Counted from the stretch's first letter, positions 1 through 8,880 are shown. The stretch is 64,000 bases of DNA from Christensenella minuta (GCF_003628755.1 NZ_CP029256.1:2561585-2625584), one strand, 5' to 3'. The notes: a model not told the origin generated them from the sequence alone. A program made the numbers and translations.

Positions 1-8
1 TGGACTTC

Positions 9-37
9 ATTATAATATGAAAGCCCCGCTTTTACAA
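9..37 (-). promoter_or_regulatory. sigma-A promoter reading off the left edge
   Basis: On the minus strand TTGTAA (32-37) and TATAAT (9-14) are separated by 17 bp, a good sigma-A match. It points out of the window, so its gene lies to the left and is not seen. Confidence 0.6.
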
Positions 38-77
38 TACATACGCGCCGTTTCCATAGCTGCGGGCGGAACCACAT

Positions 78-108
78 AAAAATGCGGCGGGAGAAATTCC
101 CGCCGCGC
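78..108 (-). terminator. intrinsic terminator after the iron alcohol dehydrogenase
   Basis: A perfect 9-bp G+C-rich stem (84-92 with 98-106) with a 5-nt loop is followed in the minus direction by five Ts (78-82). It lies just past the stop codon of the dehydrogenase gene and ends the three-gene minus-strand operon. Confidence 0.85.
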
Positions 109-117
109 GCGTGCCTC

Positions 118-1296
118 TTACATCGACGCCCGATAAAGGGCGACGGCGTCCTCCGGTGTGACGGGCACGGGGCATACGCCCATATTGCCGCCCATTGCCT
201 CAAACGCATCCGCCGCCATCACGGGGAGCATCTCCTCCGTTACGCCGAAGGAGGAAAGCGAAACGTCCTGTCCGAACTGCGCGAGGAACCGTTTCATGGT
301 TTTTGCGCAGCCGCTGGCAAGGGCCACCTCGTCCAGCAAAGGATCGGCTCCCATAATAACGGCGGCCCTGGCGAATTTTTTGGGGTTGCTCTTCCATGTA
401 TAATCCGTCACCGCCGCCGCGATGGAACAAAGGGCGAGGCCGTGCGGAGTATTATAATGCCCGCTGATGCTGTGGCCCATACCGTGAATGATGTGCGTGC
501 CCGAAATACTGATGGCCGGCCCGGCGATCGTATTCGCGAAGGACATCGCGCTGCGCGCCTCGATATCCTGCGGGTCGTCGAGGCACTTTTTCAAATTCTC
601 CGCAACGAGCTCCATCGAACGCACGGCAAAGATATCCGTGAAATCGTTCGCAATGGTGGAAACGTACGCCTCATAGGCATGGAAAAATACGTCGATACCC
701 GTATTGGCGGTAACGTTTTTCGGCATAGAGAGGGTAAGCTCCGGGTCCACGATGGCAACGGTGGGGTACATCACAGGCGACCAGCCGAAGCCCGGCTTTT
801 TGCCCGTTTCCGGATCGGTCACCACCGCCCACGGTGTGGCTTCGCTGCCCGTGCCCGCCGTGGTCGTAATGGCGATCATGGGCAGCGTTTTGATTTCGTC
901 CGCCTTTTTCCGGGCATATTTTCCATCCAGCACGTAATCGCGCACGCTGCCGCCTGAAGCGCACACCATGGCGATGATCTTCGCCGAATCGAGGGAACTG
1001 CCCCCGCCCACGCCGATCACCAGGTCGCAGCTGTTTTCGCGCGCAAATTCCACGCCCGCGTCCACCACTGGAATCAGGGGATTTTCGTTGATTTCCGCAT
1101 ATACGAAGGACTCCACGCCCTGCCCGCCGAGCAATGCCCGTATTTTATCCAGCAGTGCCGTTTTTTCCGGCCGCACGCCCTTCCCGGCAATAATCGCCGC
1201 CCGCCTGCCGAGCGGTTTCGCATATTTCCCGACCGTATCCACACAGCCCGCGCCAAACACGATCTTTTCCGGTATATCCGCAACAAAGCTTTTCAT
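118..1296 (-). CDS. iron-containing alcohol dehydrogenase (group III)
   Basis: A 392-residue NAD(P)-dependent, metal-dependent dehydrogenase of the iron-ADH family (lactaldehyde/1,3-propanediol/butanol dehydrogenase type), interconverting an alcohol and an aldehyde or ketone in the cytoplasm. The cofactor loop GVGGGSSLDSAK is present, and the metal ligands lie in GIDVFFHAYEAY and HGMGHSISGHYNTPHG. The ATG at 1296 is chosen because GGGAGGG lies just upstream; a longer reading to 1440 would overlap the preceding gene. A TATACT box (1329-1334) with no good -35 box may give it its own promoter. It is the last gene after the HPS-like lyase and a DeoR regulator, so it probably reduces or oxidises a small carbonyl from that pathway. 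The substrate cannot be told from sequence. Confidence 0.9.
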   Translation of the reverse strand: MKSFVADIPEKIVFGAGCVDTVGKYAKPLGRRAAIIAGKGVRPEKTALLDKIRALLGGQGVESFVYAEINENPLIPVVDAGVEFARENSCDLVIGVGGGSSLDSAKIIAMVCASGGSVRDYVLDGKYARKKADEIKTLPMIAITTTAGTGSEATPWAVVTDPETGKKPGFGWSPVMYPTVAIVDPELTLSMPKNVTANTGIDVFFHAYEAYVSTIANDFTDIFAVRSMELVAENLKKCLDDPQDIEARSAMSFANTIAGPAISISGTHIIHGMGHSISGHYNTPHGLALCSIAAAVTDYTWKSNPKKFARAAVIMGADPLLDEVALASGCAKTMKRFLAQFGQDVSLSSFGVTEEMLPVMAADAFEAMGGNMGVCPVPVTPEDAVALYRASM

Positions 1297-1373
1297 ATCG
1301 ATCCCTCCCAAAGGTTCATTTATTCCCAGTATAGCACAGCCCCGCCTTTTTGGCAGAAAAAATTCCCGGCGGC

Positions 1374-1397
1374 AAAAGAGGCGGCCTTTGCCGCCTC
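1374..1397 (-). terminator. hairpin terminator after the DeoR gene
   Basis: An 8-bp perfect stem (1378-1385 with 1390-1397) with a 4-nt loop is followed in the minus direction by TTTT. The short T-run suggests partial termination between the regulator and the dehydrogenase. Confidence 0.55.
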
Positions 1398-1432
1398 CGA
1401 AAAATGTTCTGCGCTCCCTTGCGGAAAAACCG

Positions 1433-2197
1433 TCAGGCAAAGATCACTTCCGCTGCCTCACCCACGGCCTCTGCCGCCTCCCGCGGCGCGCCGCCGTCCG
1501 TTATCAGCACGTCGATATCGCGCCACTCGGCATATTGCACTACCGCATTGGTCACAAATTTGCTGCTGTCCGCCAGTACGATCTTCTTCCTGCTGTTTTT
1601 CAGCACGTCCTGCTTCATCTGCGCGTCGGGAAAGGTCTTGACACTGGGGCCGCTGTGCGACTGGAAGCCGCTTGTCCCAAGCAGCGCCACATCGAATTTA
1701 ATGGTGCTCACCGCATTGGTCGCCCAAAAGCCGCTGGTCGCCATCGTCACATCGGAAAACACGCCGCCCACAAAGTGGAGGTCGAGTCCCTTGCCCGTGA
1801 GCGCGTTCAAAGCGGCAAGGGAATTGGTCACGAGGGCAACGTCCATGCCGCTGTGCAGAAGCTTTGCAACCTCAAGCGCCGTGCTGCCCGAATCGATGAA
1901 CACCACGCCGCCGTCCGAAAGGAAATCCAGCGCGCGCAAAGCGATCGCCGCCTTCTGGCCCGCGTTTTCCATGGACCGGCCGGAGACCGGGCGCTCGCGG
2001 TATTCGCTTACTGCCACCGCGCCGCCGAAGCTCTTTTTAACCGCGCCGCGGTCGTTGAGGTAGATCAGGTCCTTGCGGATCGTTTCGGAGGATACGCCGA
2101 AAAATTCGGCGATTTCACCGATACGTACGCTCCCACTGCTGCGCACCATCTCCGTCAGCTGTTTGCGCCGTTCCGCGGCGAGCAGGTTTTTCTTCAT
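1433..2197 (-). CDS. DeoR-family transcriptional regulator (first paralogue)
   Basis: A 254-residue DeoR repressor with an N-terminal winged helix-turn-helix (about residues 6-60, with the DeoR signature SSETIRKDLIYLNDRGAVKK) and a C-terminal DeoRC sugar-phosphate-sensing domain containing DSGSTALEVA, TNSLAALN and LLGTSGF. These proteins bind phosphorylated sugars and repress nearby catabolic operons. An AAAGGAGGG site precedes the ATG. The gene lies 17 bp after the HPS-like gene and is cotranscribed with it, so autoregulation is likely. It is clearly paralogous to the DeoR protein at 17695-18453, and both upstream regions share a similar A+T-rich element. Confidence 0.93.
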   Translation of the reverse strand: MKKNLLAAERRKQLTEMVRSSGSVRIGEIAEFFGVSSETIRKDLIYLNDRGAVKKSFGGAVAVSEYRERPVSGRSMENAGQKAAIALRALDFLSDGGVVFIDSGSTALEVAKLLHSGMDVALVTNSLAALNALTGKGLDLHFVGGVFSDVTMATSGFWATNAVSTIKFDVALLGTSGFQSHSGPSVKTFPDAQMKQDVLKNSRKKIVLADSSKFVTNAVVQYAEWRDIDVLITDGGAPREAAEAVGEAAEVIFA

Positions 2198-2214
2198 TAT
2201 AGTATTCCCTCCTT

Positions 2215-2850
2215 TTAGTGCGCGCCCATCTTTTCGCGCACAATGCCCGCGGCCTTTGCCGGGTCGGAAGCGCCGGTGATACCCTCGCCGATGATAATAA
2301 CGTCCGGGGCCATGGACGTATAGCTCTCGATGTTTTCGGGATTGATACCGCCTGCGAGCGCAAGCTTCGCATGCCGCACAAAGCCCCTCATCTCACGCAT
2401 AAAAGCGGCAAAATCCCTGCCGCTGCCCTGCGTGTCTTTGGCCGTGTGCAGGCAGATATAGTCCGCGCCCATCGCGTCCAATTCGCCGATGCGCCGGGGA
2501 AGGTCGGGGTGCGCGATCGTATCCACCATGATCTCGCCGCCGTGTTTTGCCGCGGCCTCGACCGCTCCCTTAAGGGTCGCGTCCTCTGCGGCGGCCAGCG
2601 CAGTCACGATGTCCGCGCCCGCTTCAAAGGCGGCGTTTGCCTCGTAAAAGCCGCCGTCCATGATCTTGAGGTCGGCAAGGATCTTGAGATGGGGGTAACG
2701 CGGGCGGAGCTCGCGTACGGTTGAAAGTCCCTTCTCAATAATCAGAGGCGTGCCCACCTCGATAAAATCCATATATCCGGAGATGCGGTCCACGCAATCG
2801 CAGATCGTCCGTGTATTGCAGCCACAGTCGAATGCCACCTGAAGTTTCAT
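2215..2850 (-). CDS. 3-hexulose-6-phosphate synthase / 3-keto-L-gulonate-6-phosphate decarboxylase family protein
   Basis: A 211-residue TIM-barrel protein of the orotidine-5-phosphate decarboxylase suprafamily. The strand-1 VAFDCG, the hallmark metal-binding LADLKIMDGG, MVDTIAH, the LAGGI phosphate loop and IIIGEGIT match the HPS/KGPDC group in order and length. HPS joins formaldehyde and ribulose-5-phosphate, or runs in reverse to supply pentose phosphate. KGPDC decarboxylates 3-keto-L-gulonate-6-phosphate. No 6-phospho-3-hexuloisomerase or ula genes are nearby, so neither assignment is secure. It is the first gene of the operon with DeoR and the iron alcohol dehydrogenase, behind a strong promoter. 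Confidence 0.85.
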   Translation of the reverse strand: MKLQVAFDCGCNTRTICDCVDRISGYMDFIEVGTPLIIEKGLSTVRELRPRYPHLKILADLKIMDGGFYEANAAFEAGADIVTALAAAEDATLKGAVEAAAKHGGEIMVDTIAHPDLPRRIGELDAMGADYICLHTAKDTQGSGRDFAAFMREMRGFVRHAKLALAGGINPENIESYTSMAPDVIIIGEGITGASDPAKAAGIVREKMGAH

Positions 2851-2892
2851 AGCCTATTACCGCCCTTTTGATTATTGAACTGCCATATTGTT

Positions 2893-2921
2893 ATTATAAG
2901 CGGAAAGCATGTTGGAGTCAA
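2893..2921 (-). promoter_or_regulatory. strong sigma-A promoter of the HPS-DeoR-ADH operon
   Basis: Minus strand TTGACT (2916-2921), 17-bp spacer, consensus TATAAT (2893-2898). Transcription would start about 35 bp before the HPS-like ATG. Confidence 0.85.
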
Positions 2922-2950
2922 TTGGAAATAATATGGAATAAAATTGGATT
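2922..2950. promoter_or_regulatory. candidate DeoR operator
   Basis: A+T-rich block directly upstream of the -35 box with three spaced copies of a TTGGA/TGGAA half-site, including GGAATAAAATTGGA (2935-2948). A similar element, CCAATAAAATGGAA, lies at 18521-18534 in the promoter region of the paralogous DeoR gene. The assignment rests only on this likeness and position. Confidence 0.35.
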
Positions 2951-3009
2951 AATTGCGATTGATTGTGAAATTGACTGTGGAAAAAGGAAAGGATTCCTTT
3001 CGTATTTTA

Positions 3010-3018
3010 TGGTATACT
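3010..3018 (+). promoter_or_regulatory. extended -10 promoter for the EEP-family gene
   Basis: TGG immediately followed by TATACT (3013-3018), with no good -35 hexamer. It lies 40 bp before the GTG start and diverges from the HPS operon promoter. Confidence 0.55.
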
Positions 3019-3057
3019 GGGGGTATCCAAAGGCACAACGGAAAGAGGTGCGAAAAG

Positions 3058-4107
3058 GTGACGAGAGCAAAGCGCGTCCTGCGCGTAATTGGCATTATCC
3101 TTGCGGTGGTTGCAGTCCTGTTCGTAATCCTGCTTGTTTTCCTGACTGTGGCGGAGTACCGTCCCCAACCGGTGGAAGAGGTTGCGGTCACGGGGACGTC
3201 CGGTGCGCCCATAGACGGGCATGTGCGCGTGCTCACCTTCAATATTGGTTACGCGGGCCTTGGAAAAGACCAGGACTTCTTCATGGACGGAGGCGGCATG
3301 GTGCGCCCGGACAGCAAGGCCGATGTGGAAAAAAACCTGAGCGGCATCGGAAGCACGCTGGCCGGACACCCGGCGGACGTGGTGTTCATTCAGGAAGCGG
3401 ACGTCGGTTCGCACCGCTCGTATTACCTTGACGAGGCCGGATACCTCGCGGACCTTACGGGGAAAAACGCCGCCTTTGCATATAATTACAAGGCCGCATT
3501 TGTTCCATACCCCATTCCCATGATCGGGAAGGTGGAAGGCGGCCTTTTGACGCTTACGGACTACGGGGTGGAAAGCGCTTCGCGCGTGGCGCTGCCCGTA
3601 CCCTTCAAGTGGCCAGTCAGCACCTGTAACCTGAAACGCTGCCTGCTGGTGTGCCGTGTGCCGTACGGGGGACATGAACTCGTGCTTGTAAACCTCCATC
3701 TCGAAGCTTACGACGGCGGGGAAGGAAAGACCGCGCAGACGAATATGCTGATGGATTTCCTGACCGAAGAATATGAAAAGGGGAACTATGTGATCGCGGG
3801 CGGGGATTTCAACCAGACCTTCCCGGATATCGGGGGCTATCCCGTGGTCGATGCGGAAAACTGGATGCCCGGGGTCCTCAGCGCGGACATGCTGCCAGGG
3901 GGCTGGCAGTTCGCGGTGGATGCCTCTTCGCCCACATGCCGGCTGCTTTCCGGCCCGTATACCGGGAACCGGGAGCAAACGCAGCTCTATGTGATCGATG
4001 GTTTCATCCTGTCGCCTAATGTGGCTTTAAACTCGGTACACACCCTTGATCTCGACTTTGAATATGCAGACCATAACCCGGTCATGCTGGATGTGGAGTT
4101 ACAATAA
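3058..4107 (+). CDS. membrane-anchored endonuclease/exonuclease/phosphatase (EEP) family protein
   Basis: A 349-residue protein with an N-terminal transmembrane helix (about residues 7-32) and an extracytoplasmic metal-dependent EEP hydrolase domain. The family signature is complete: LTFNIGY, the Glu in IQEAD, VNLHLEAY, GGDFN and a C-terminal DHNPV, giving the metal-binding Glu, catalytic His/Asp and Asn/Asp residues. EEP enzymes cut phosphodiesters in nucleic acids, phosphoinositides or sphingolipids; this substrate is unknown. The start is GTG at 3058, preceded by a GGAAAGAGGTG site. The upstream in-frame start lies before the promoter and is rejected. The zincin gene begins 4 bp after its stop. 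Confidence 0.85.
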   Translation: MTRAKRVLRVIGIILAVVAVLFVILLVFLTVAEYRPQPVEEVAVTGTSGAPIDGHVRVLTFNIGYAGLGKDQDFFMDGGGMVRPDSKADVEKNLSGIGSTLAGHPADVVFIQEADVGSHRSYYLDEAGYLADLTGKNAAFAYNYKAAFVPYPIPMIGKVEGGLLTLTDYGVESASRVALPVPFKWPVSTCNLKRCLLVCRVPYGGHELVLVNLHLEAYDGGEGKTAQTNMLMDFLTEEYEKGNYVIAGGDFNQTFPDIGGYPVVDAENWMPGVLSADMLPGGWQFAVDASSPTCRLLSGPYTGNREQTQLYVIDGFILSPNVALNSVHTLDLDFEYADHNPVMLDVELQ

Positions 4108-4111
4108 AATT

Positions 4112-4576
4112 ATGGATCAAAACGATATGGTTCCGTCCGGGAAAATGCCGGACCCTGTAGATCAAAAGAACGAACCGGCCGCGCCGGAGGCCGGGAAAGG
4201 CCCGGTGACGCTCGACGAAATGGAACAGATGCTCGACGAGCTTGCGGAGGAGCTGCCGGAGGCGTTTTTCTACGGGCTGAACGGGGGCGTCGTGCTTCTT
4301 TCGCAGACAGAGCGGCATCCGCGCGGGCAGGGCGGGCTTTATACGCTCGGCTGTTATTTCTCCGGCGGTGAAATGGGCCGTTATATCGCGATTTATTACG
4401 GCTCGTTTTTGCGTGTCTTCCCGGGCGCGTCGCGGGAAAAGATCCGCAGGGAGCTGCGTAAGACCCTGCGGCATGAGTTCCGGCATCATGTGGAATCCCT
4501 GTGCGGGGAAAACGGCCTCGAGGTCGAGGACGAAGTGTTTTTACAGAATTACCTGCGTTCGCGGGGCGGAAAATAA
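4112..4576 (+). CDS. small zincin-like metallopeptidase family protein
   Basis: A 154-residue protein of the zincin-like metallopeptidase group (Pfam Zincin_1/DUF1025 type). The evidence is HEFRHHVE near the C-terminus, an HExxHH zinc motif, in a protein of typical small size with no signal peptide. The N-terminal 40 residues are Pro/Glu-rich and probably disordered. The ATG at 4112 is chosen because it follows the upstream stop by 4 bp; GGAG in the end of the EEP gene is a weak ribosome site, implying coupled translation. Substrates of this family are largely unknown, so function beyond a probable cytosolic zinc peptidase fold is not claimed. Confidence 0.8.
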   Translation: MDQNDMVPSGKMPDPVDQKNEPAAPEAGKGPVTLDEMEQMLDELAEELPEAFFYGLNGGVVLLSQTERHPRGQGGLYTLGCYFSGGEMGRYIAIYYGSFLRVFPGASREKIRRELRKTLRHEFRHHVESLCGENGLEVEDEVFLQNYLRSRGGK

Positions 4577-4607
4577 AGGCGGTTATTGCGGAGGACGGGG
4601 TTTGCCT

Positions 4608-5705
4608 ATGAAAAAATTAGCTGTATTGTTTCTTGCGTCGGTCTTGGTTTTGAGCGCGTGCTCGGGCGGGCCGCTTTCTTCGGGAAGCCCGGGCCCAGTG
4701 CAGTCGGCGGCTGAGGCAACGGCGAGCCCCGCTCCCGCGCCCACAGGCCCGCCGCCGGACATAGGGGAACTGGTGGCAGGATTTTCTTTTGAATATCCTC
4801 CGCTGGCCGCGCTTTATCCGCAGGACGGAGAACGGGGCTATGAAACCGTCGTTAACAATCCGGATATAACGGGCGGGCTCATAACGGCTTACGAGGCATG
4901 GGCTGAAGCGGTGTCCGCACATTGCGCCCGGCAGTTTAAGGCCTATTATGAAGACTGTACGTGGAGCGTGGGCAGCGAAATGCAGGCTCCCGGCTGGCAG
5001 GTGCTTGCGGCAGCGGCGCTTGCCTGTGAAACGCCCAGGGAACTTATTGCCCGGTTCCAAACGCTTGTCACGCCCTCTGTCAGCGTGGCCGCGGATGGGG
5101 AAGGACACACGGATTTTGAATTTGCGTTGCTCCCGAAAACTCCGCAGGAGGCGTTTCCCCTGTCAGATATCAAAGGAGATCCGATCCCTGCGGAGCTTTT
5201 CACGAGCACTTATCTGCTGACCATTTACGACGAGACGGGGGAGCTGCGGGAAGACAGCGGAGCGTTTGCAGGGCTTTCAGAGCGGCTCGCCTTCCCGTTT
5301 GCCGAGCGGTACGGCTTCAGCGACTGTTGGTACGACGACCGGGACGGCGGCGCGCGGCGGCATACGGGAACGGACATCCTGTGCCCCGAGGGCACGCCCG
5401 AGCTTGCTTGTGTAGACGGCGCAATCCTTGCCGTGGGCGGCGGGGAAGGGACCGGGAACTATGTGGTGCTTGAAGGTGCGGACGGTACGCAGTACCATTA
5501 TTATCATATGGTGGAGGTATCGCAGCTCGTGCAGCCCGGGAATACGGTGAAACGCGGGGACCCGGTGGGCCTCGCGGGAAATACGGGCAACAGCACGGCA
5601 AATCACCTGCACATTGCCATCATTGCGCCGGACGGCGTATATGTGAATCCATATCCCTATCTGCTTGACGCGGAGGACGCTCCGCGTCAGGCCACGGCCC
5701 GGTAG
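4608..5705 (+). CDS. M23-family peptidase lipoprotein
   Basis: A 365-residue lipoprotein. The signal peptide ends in the lipobox LSAC, followed by a Ser/Pro/Ala-rich linker, a middle region of unknown fold (about residues 50-225) and a C-terminal LytM/M23 domain. The zinc motifs HTGTD and HLHIAI are present, with YHYYHM between them. M23 enzymes cut peptidoglycan cross-links or, when catalytically poor, act as envelope scaffolds; the intact ligands suggest an active enzyme on the outer face of the membrane. The ATG at 4608 is chosen because it starts the signal peptide. It lies 31 bp after the zincin gene, probably in the same transcript. Confidence 0.9.
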   Translation: MKKLAVLFLASVLVLSACSGGPLSSGSPGPVQSAAEATASPAPAPTGPPPDIGELVAGFSFEYPPLAALYPQDGERGYETVVNNPDITGGLITAYEAWAEAVSAHCARQFKAYYEDCTWSVGSEMQAPGWQVLAAAALACETPRELIARFQTLVTPSVSVAADGEGHTDFEFALLPKTPQEAFPLSDIKGDPIPAELFTSTYLLTIYDETGELREDSGAFAGLSERLAFPFAERYGFSDCWYDDRDGGARRHTGTDILCPEGTPELACVDGAILAVGGGEGTGNYVVLEGADGTQYHYYHMVEVSQLVQPGNTVKRGDPVGLAGNTGNSTANHLHIAIIAPDGVYVNPYPYLLDAEDAPRQATAR

Positions 5706-5730
5706 CTCACTGGAGCATCCATATCTATAA

Positions 5731-5759
5731 TTGACTTTGAGCCTCAAATATCCGATAAT
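5731..5759 (+). promoter_or_regulatory. sigma-A promoter of leuS
   Basis: TTGACT (5731-5736), 17-bp spacer, GATAAT (5754-5759). The transcript would start near 5766, leaving a leader of only about 40 nt, too short for a T-box. Confidence 0.8.
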
Positions 5760-5804
5760 AATAAGGTATATCGAAATTTATTGATTGCCGGAGGCGAAAG
5801 TAAG

Positions 5805-8216
5805 TTGAACTTCACAGAGAATGAAAAAAAATGGCAGGAAAAATGGGCGGAAACGGGTATTTACAAATACGATAAAGACAGTAAGAAACCCAAGCACTAC
5901 GTATTGGAAATGTTTTCCTATCCCTCGGGCGCAAAGCTGCACGTAGGGCATTGGTATAATTACAGCCTTTCGGATACCTATGCGCGCTTTATGCGTATGA
6001 ACGGCTATAATGTGTTCCATCCGATGGGGTTTGACGCGTTCGGCCTTCCTGCGGAGAATTACGCGATCAAGACGGGCATCCATCCGCAGGATTCCACCAT
6101 GCAGAACATTGAGACCATGGAAGAGCAGCTGAAGGCCATCGGCGGTACGTGGGACTGGGACTATGAAGTCAAAACCTGTATGCCCGACTATTATAAATGG
6201 ACGCAGTGGTGCTTCCTTCAGCTCTATAAGCACGGCCTTGCCTACCGCAAGGCGGCGCCGGTCAACTGGTGCCCGTCGTGCAATACCGTACTCGCGAACG
6301 AGCAGGTTGTGGAAGGCTGCTGCGAACGCTGCGGAACGCAGGTCACTAAAAAACACCTGACCCAGTGGTTCTTTAAGATCACGGACTATGCGGAGCAGCT
6401 TTTAGAGGGTCTTGGCCGCATCGACTGGCCGGAAAAGACCAAGCTGATGCAGAAAAACTGGATCGGCAAATCCCAGGGCGGCGAAGTGAAATTCGATATC
6501 GTGGGCGGCGGGGATTTCACCGTGTTCACAACCCGCGCAGATACGTTGTTCGGCTGCACCTATGTGGTGATCTCGCCCGAACATCCGCTGGTGGAACAGA
6601 TCACTACCTCCGTCCAGCTTCCGGCCGTGAAGGAATACCAGGAATACGCGGCGCGGGCAAGCGAGATTGACCGCCTGTCAACCACGCGCGAAAAGACGGG
6701 CGTATTCACGGGCGCATATGCGGTCAATCCCATCAACGGGCGCAAGGTGCCGATCTGGACGGCGGATTACGTGCTTGCCAGCTATGGCACAGGCTGCGTG
6801 ATGGCGGTTCCCGCACATGACGAGCGCGATTATGCCTTTGCGGAAAAATATAATCTGCCCATCGAGCGGGTCATCAGATCCAAGGACGGCTCGGACGATG
6901 CGCTTCCCTTTACCGAGCACGGCATTCTCGTAAACAGCGGGAAATACGACGGCCTCACCACCGAAGAGGGAAAACAGGCGGTTTTGGGCGCCCTCGCAAA
7001 AGAGGACCGCGGCGGCTTTAAGATAAACTACCGCCTGCGCGACTGGCTGGTTTCCCGCCAGCGCTATTGGGGCGCGCCCATCCCGATGGTATACTGCGAA
7101 AAGTGCGGGGAGGTCCCCGTGCCGGAGGATCAGCTTCCCGTACAGCTTCCGTATGACGTGGACTTCACGCCGGACGGGACTTCGCCGCTCGCAAAGAACG
7201 GGGAATTCGTAAACACCACCTGTCCCGTTTGCGGAGGACCGGCGAAGCGCGACGTGGATACGATGGACACCTTTGTGTGCTCCTCGTGGTATTATCTGCG
7301 TTATCCCGACAATAAAGATAAAAAGGAAGCGTGGAACAGGGAGCTTATTGACAGTATGCTGCCCGTGGATAAATATATCGGCGGCGCGGAGCATGCGTGC
7401 ATGCACCTGCTGTACGCGCGTTTTTTCACCAAGGCCTTTCATGATATGGGCTATGTAGGCTTTGACGAACCGTTCTCGTCCCTCGTGCACCAGGGCGTGA
7501 TCCTCGGGCCTGACGGCGAGAAGATGAGCAAAAGCCGCGGCAACGTGATCTCACCGGACGAGCTTATCAAAAAGTACGGCTCAGATACCCTGCGTATGTA
7601 TCTCGCGTTCGGCTTTAATTATGTGGAGGGCGGTCCGTGGAACGACGACGGGATCAAGGCGGTGAGCCGTTTCCTCGAACGTGTTGAGCGCCTTGTGGAT
7701 GCGGTGGCTCCCATGCAGGGCGGCAGCGGCCAGCTGGATTTCGACGTAAATTACCAGCTCAATTATGCGGTCAAAAACGTAGCGCGGGATATCCCGCAGT
7801 TCTCGTTCAACACTGCGGTCGCGCGTATTATGGAACTTGTGAACGCAATGTATAAATATATGGACGGCCAGCCGGACGCGGCCTTTTTAAAGGAAGCTGC
7901 GAAAAAGCTGTGCCTGCTCCTCGCACCGTTTGCTCCGCACTTTGCAGAGGAAATGTGGTCGCGCCTCGGCGGGGAATATTCGATCTTCAATCAGGATTTT
8001 CCAGTGTGCGACGAAAGCGCGCTTAAGCGCCCGGTCGTAAATATGGCGGTGCAGGTAAACGGCAAGGTGCGTGCGAAATTCGACATTTCCGCGGACGCGG
8101 GCAGGGAAGAGATCGAGCGGTATGTGCGCGGCGAGTTTGCAGAGCTGTGGGAAGGCAAGGAGATCGTGAAGTTTATTGTGGTCCCCGGCCGCATCGTCAA
8201 TATCGTGGTGAAATAA
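5805..8216 (+). CDS. leuS: leucyl-tRNA synthetase
   Basis: An 803-residue class I synthetase charging tRNA-Leu. The HIGH signature is HVGH in [13 protein letters not shown] and the KMSKS loop is intact ([10 protein letters not shown]). A zinc finger (CPSC...CERC), the CP1 editing domain ([12 protein letters not shown] and the AVPAHDERD region), a second CxxC pair (CEKC...CPVC) and the C-terminal anticodon-binding and VxxKF regions follow in the usual order. The best start is TTG at 5805, 10 nt after GGAGG; the TTG at 5781 has no such site. It has its own promoter and, unlike ileS in this window, no T-box leader. Confidence 0.97.
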   Translation: MNFTENEKKWQEKWAETGIYKYDKDSKKPKHYVLEMFSYPSGAKLHVGHWYNYSLSDTYARFMRMNGYNVFHPMGFDAFGLPAENYAIKTGIHPQDSTMQNIETMEEQLKAIGGTWDWDYEVKTCMPDYYKWTQWCFLQLYKHGLAYRKAAPVNWCPSCNTVLANEQVVEGCCERCGTQVTKKHLTQWFFKITDYAEQLLEGLGRIDWPEKTKLMQKNWIGKSQGGEVKFDIVGGGDFTVFTTRADTLFGCTYVVISPEHPLVEQITTSVQLPAVKEYQEYAARASEIDRLSTTREKTGVFTGAYAVNPINGRKVPIWTADYVLASYGTGCVMAVPAHDERDYAFAEKYNLPIERVIRSKDGSDDALPFTEHGILVNSGKYDGLTTEEGKQAVLGALAKEDRGGFKINYRLRDWLVSRQRYWGAPIPMVYCEKCGEVPVPEDQLPVQLPYDVDFTPDGTSPLAKNGEFVNTTCPVCGGPAKRDVDTMDTFVCSSWYYLRYPDNKDKKEAWNRELIDSMLPVDKYIGGAEHACMHLLYARFFTKAFHDMGYVGFDEPFSSLVHQGVILGPDGEKMSKSRGNVISPDELIKKYGSDTLRMYLAFGFNYVEGGPWNDDGIKAVSRFLERVERLVDAVAPMQGGSGQLDFDVNYQLNYAVKNVARDIPQFSFNTAVARIMELVNAMYKYMDGQPDAAFLKEAAKKLCLLLAPFAPHFAEEMWSRLGGEYSIFNQDFPVCDESALKRPVVNMAVQVNGKVRAKFDISADAGREEIERYVRGEFAELWEGKEIVKFIVVPGRIVNIVVK

Positions 8217-8395
8217 TTAAGGAAAAATCCCACATGTGAATAAAGTGCTTGGGAATATTGAAAAGTTTGTTGAAAGTTCTGCAAACGGCGTTCGTGTTCC
8301 GGCGGGAAAGCCACCGTGTGGAGAGGCGCGCCGCGCCGGATATTTGTCCTCGCGGAAAAAAGGGATATTGCCGCGAGAAAAGAATAAAAAATGCC

Positions 8396-8424
8396 TTGTC
8401 CTCACGAATTTTTTGTGGTAAAAT
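8396..8424 (+). promoter_or_regulatory. promoter of tRNA-Ser
   Basis: TTGTCC (8396-8401), 17-bp spacer, TGG-extended TAAAAT (8419-8424), about 50 bp before the mature tRNA. The 179 bp between leuS and this promoter hold no gene or clear terminator. Confidence 0.7.
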
Positions 8425-8475
8425 CATTAATGCTGTAACGAATGGAATTCATATTCCGGAAAACCAAATTTAAGT

Positions 8476-8567
8476 GGAGCAGTGGCTGAGATGGCTTAAG
8501 GCGCACGATTGGAAATCGTGTGAACGTTAATAGCGTTCCGGAGGTTCGAATCCTCTCTGCTCCGCCA
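8476..8567 (+). tRNA. tRNA-Ser(GGA)
   Basis: A 92-nt class II tRNA with encoded CCA. The acceptor arms GGAGCAG (8476-8482) and CTGCTCC (8557-8563) pair perfectly, with discriminator G at 8564. The anticodon stem 8504-8508/8516-8520 closes a 7-nt loop with anticodon GGA (8511-8513). A long variable arm and a T-arm with GGTTCGAATCC follow. Its last 18 nt (8550-8567) recur inside the flanking repeats, which suggests the tRNA gene was an integration target. Confidence 0.95.
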
Positions 8568-8688
8568 AAAAGAAGCTTGCGCCGAAGGTGCAGGCTCTTT
8601 TTTGATAAAATGGGAAGGATTCGAACCGAGGGAGGTTCAACAGAGCGGGAGCCATCGGCGAAGCGCGATGTATCCTCTCTGCTCCGCC
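8566..8688 (+). repeat. 123-bp perfect direct repeat, left copy (R1)
   Basis: Identical by eye over all 123 bp to 11750-11872. It starts at the end of the tRNA CCA and holds a terminator hairpin, an inverted T-arm box GGATTCGAACC (8617-8627), and a second copy of the tRNA 3' end: the 18-nt string at 8672-8689 equals 8550-8567. In the repeat the T-arm is split, GGAGGTTC being separated from ATCCTCTCTGCTCCGCC by about 33 nt, so it is a derived tRNA fragment and not a tRNA. Confidence 0.9.
8574..8603 (+). terminator. tRNA-Ser terminator inside repeat R1
   Basis: A 10-bp stem (8574-8583 with 8587-8596, two G-T pairs), GAA loop and a run of six Ts. The same hairpin occurs in R2 at 11758-11787. 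Confidence 0.85.
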
Positions 8689-8690
8689 AC

Positions 8691-8840
8691 ATCGCAGTAA
8701 ACTACGCTGCGCTTCAAAGCCTCGCTTTTAGCGAGGCTTTTGCGTATGCTCCGTTGCTGCTCCTTTTCCCCACGCGACCCGCTTCGCTGAGCTCGCGTGG
8801 AGCCCCGTTTTTAGCTGCATCTATTTCGCATCAATGACAC
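8691..8840 (+). repeat. 150-bp diverged repeat, left copy (S1)
   Basis: Follows R1 directly and aligns over 150 bp, about four-fifths identical by eye, with 11601-11750 (S2). It contains a terminator-like hairpin (8718-8726 with 8730-8738, then TTTT). A shorter, more diverged copy of its first 60 bp follows R2 at 11873-11935. Confidence 0.75.
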
Positions 8841-8844
8841 AAAA

Positions 8845-8880
8845 ACAGAACCCGGTTTTTAGCCGAGTTCTGTTTTTCTT
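8845..8880 (+). terminator. intrinsic terminator after S1
   Basis: Stem 8845-8851 with 8867-8873, extended by CGG/CCG past one mismatch, followed by a T-rich tail. It isolates the methyltransferase promoter from upstream transcription. S2 lacks this hairpin and runs directly into R2. Confidence 0.8.

Noticed and set aside
5706-5804. T-box leader for leuS
   Set aside because: Promoter to start codon leaves only about 40 nt and there is no T-box sequence or terminator.
8671-8689. Second tRNA-Ser gene in the repeat
   Set aside because: Only the 3' acceptor/T-arm fragment is present, split by an insertion, with no anticodon arm.
8520-8837. Similar short proteins read from both 123-bp repeats (also 11665-11937)
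   Set aside because: They exist only because the DNA is repeated and read across tRNA tail and terminator sequence; no start signals.
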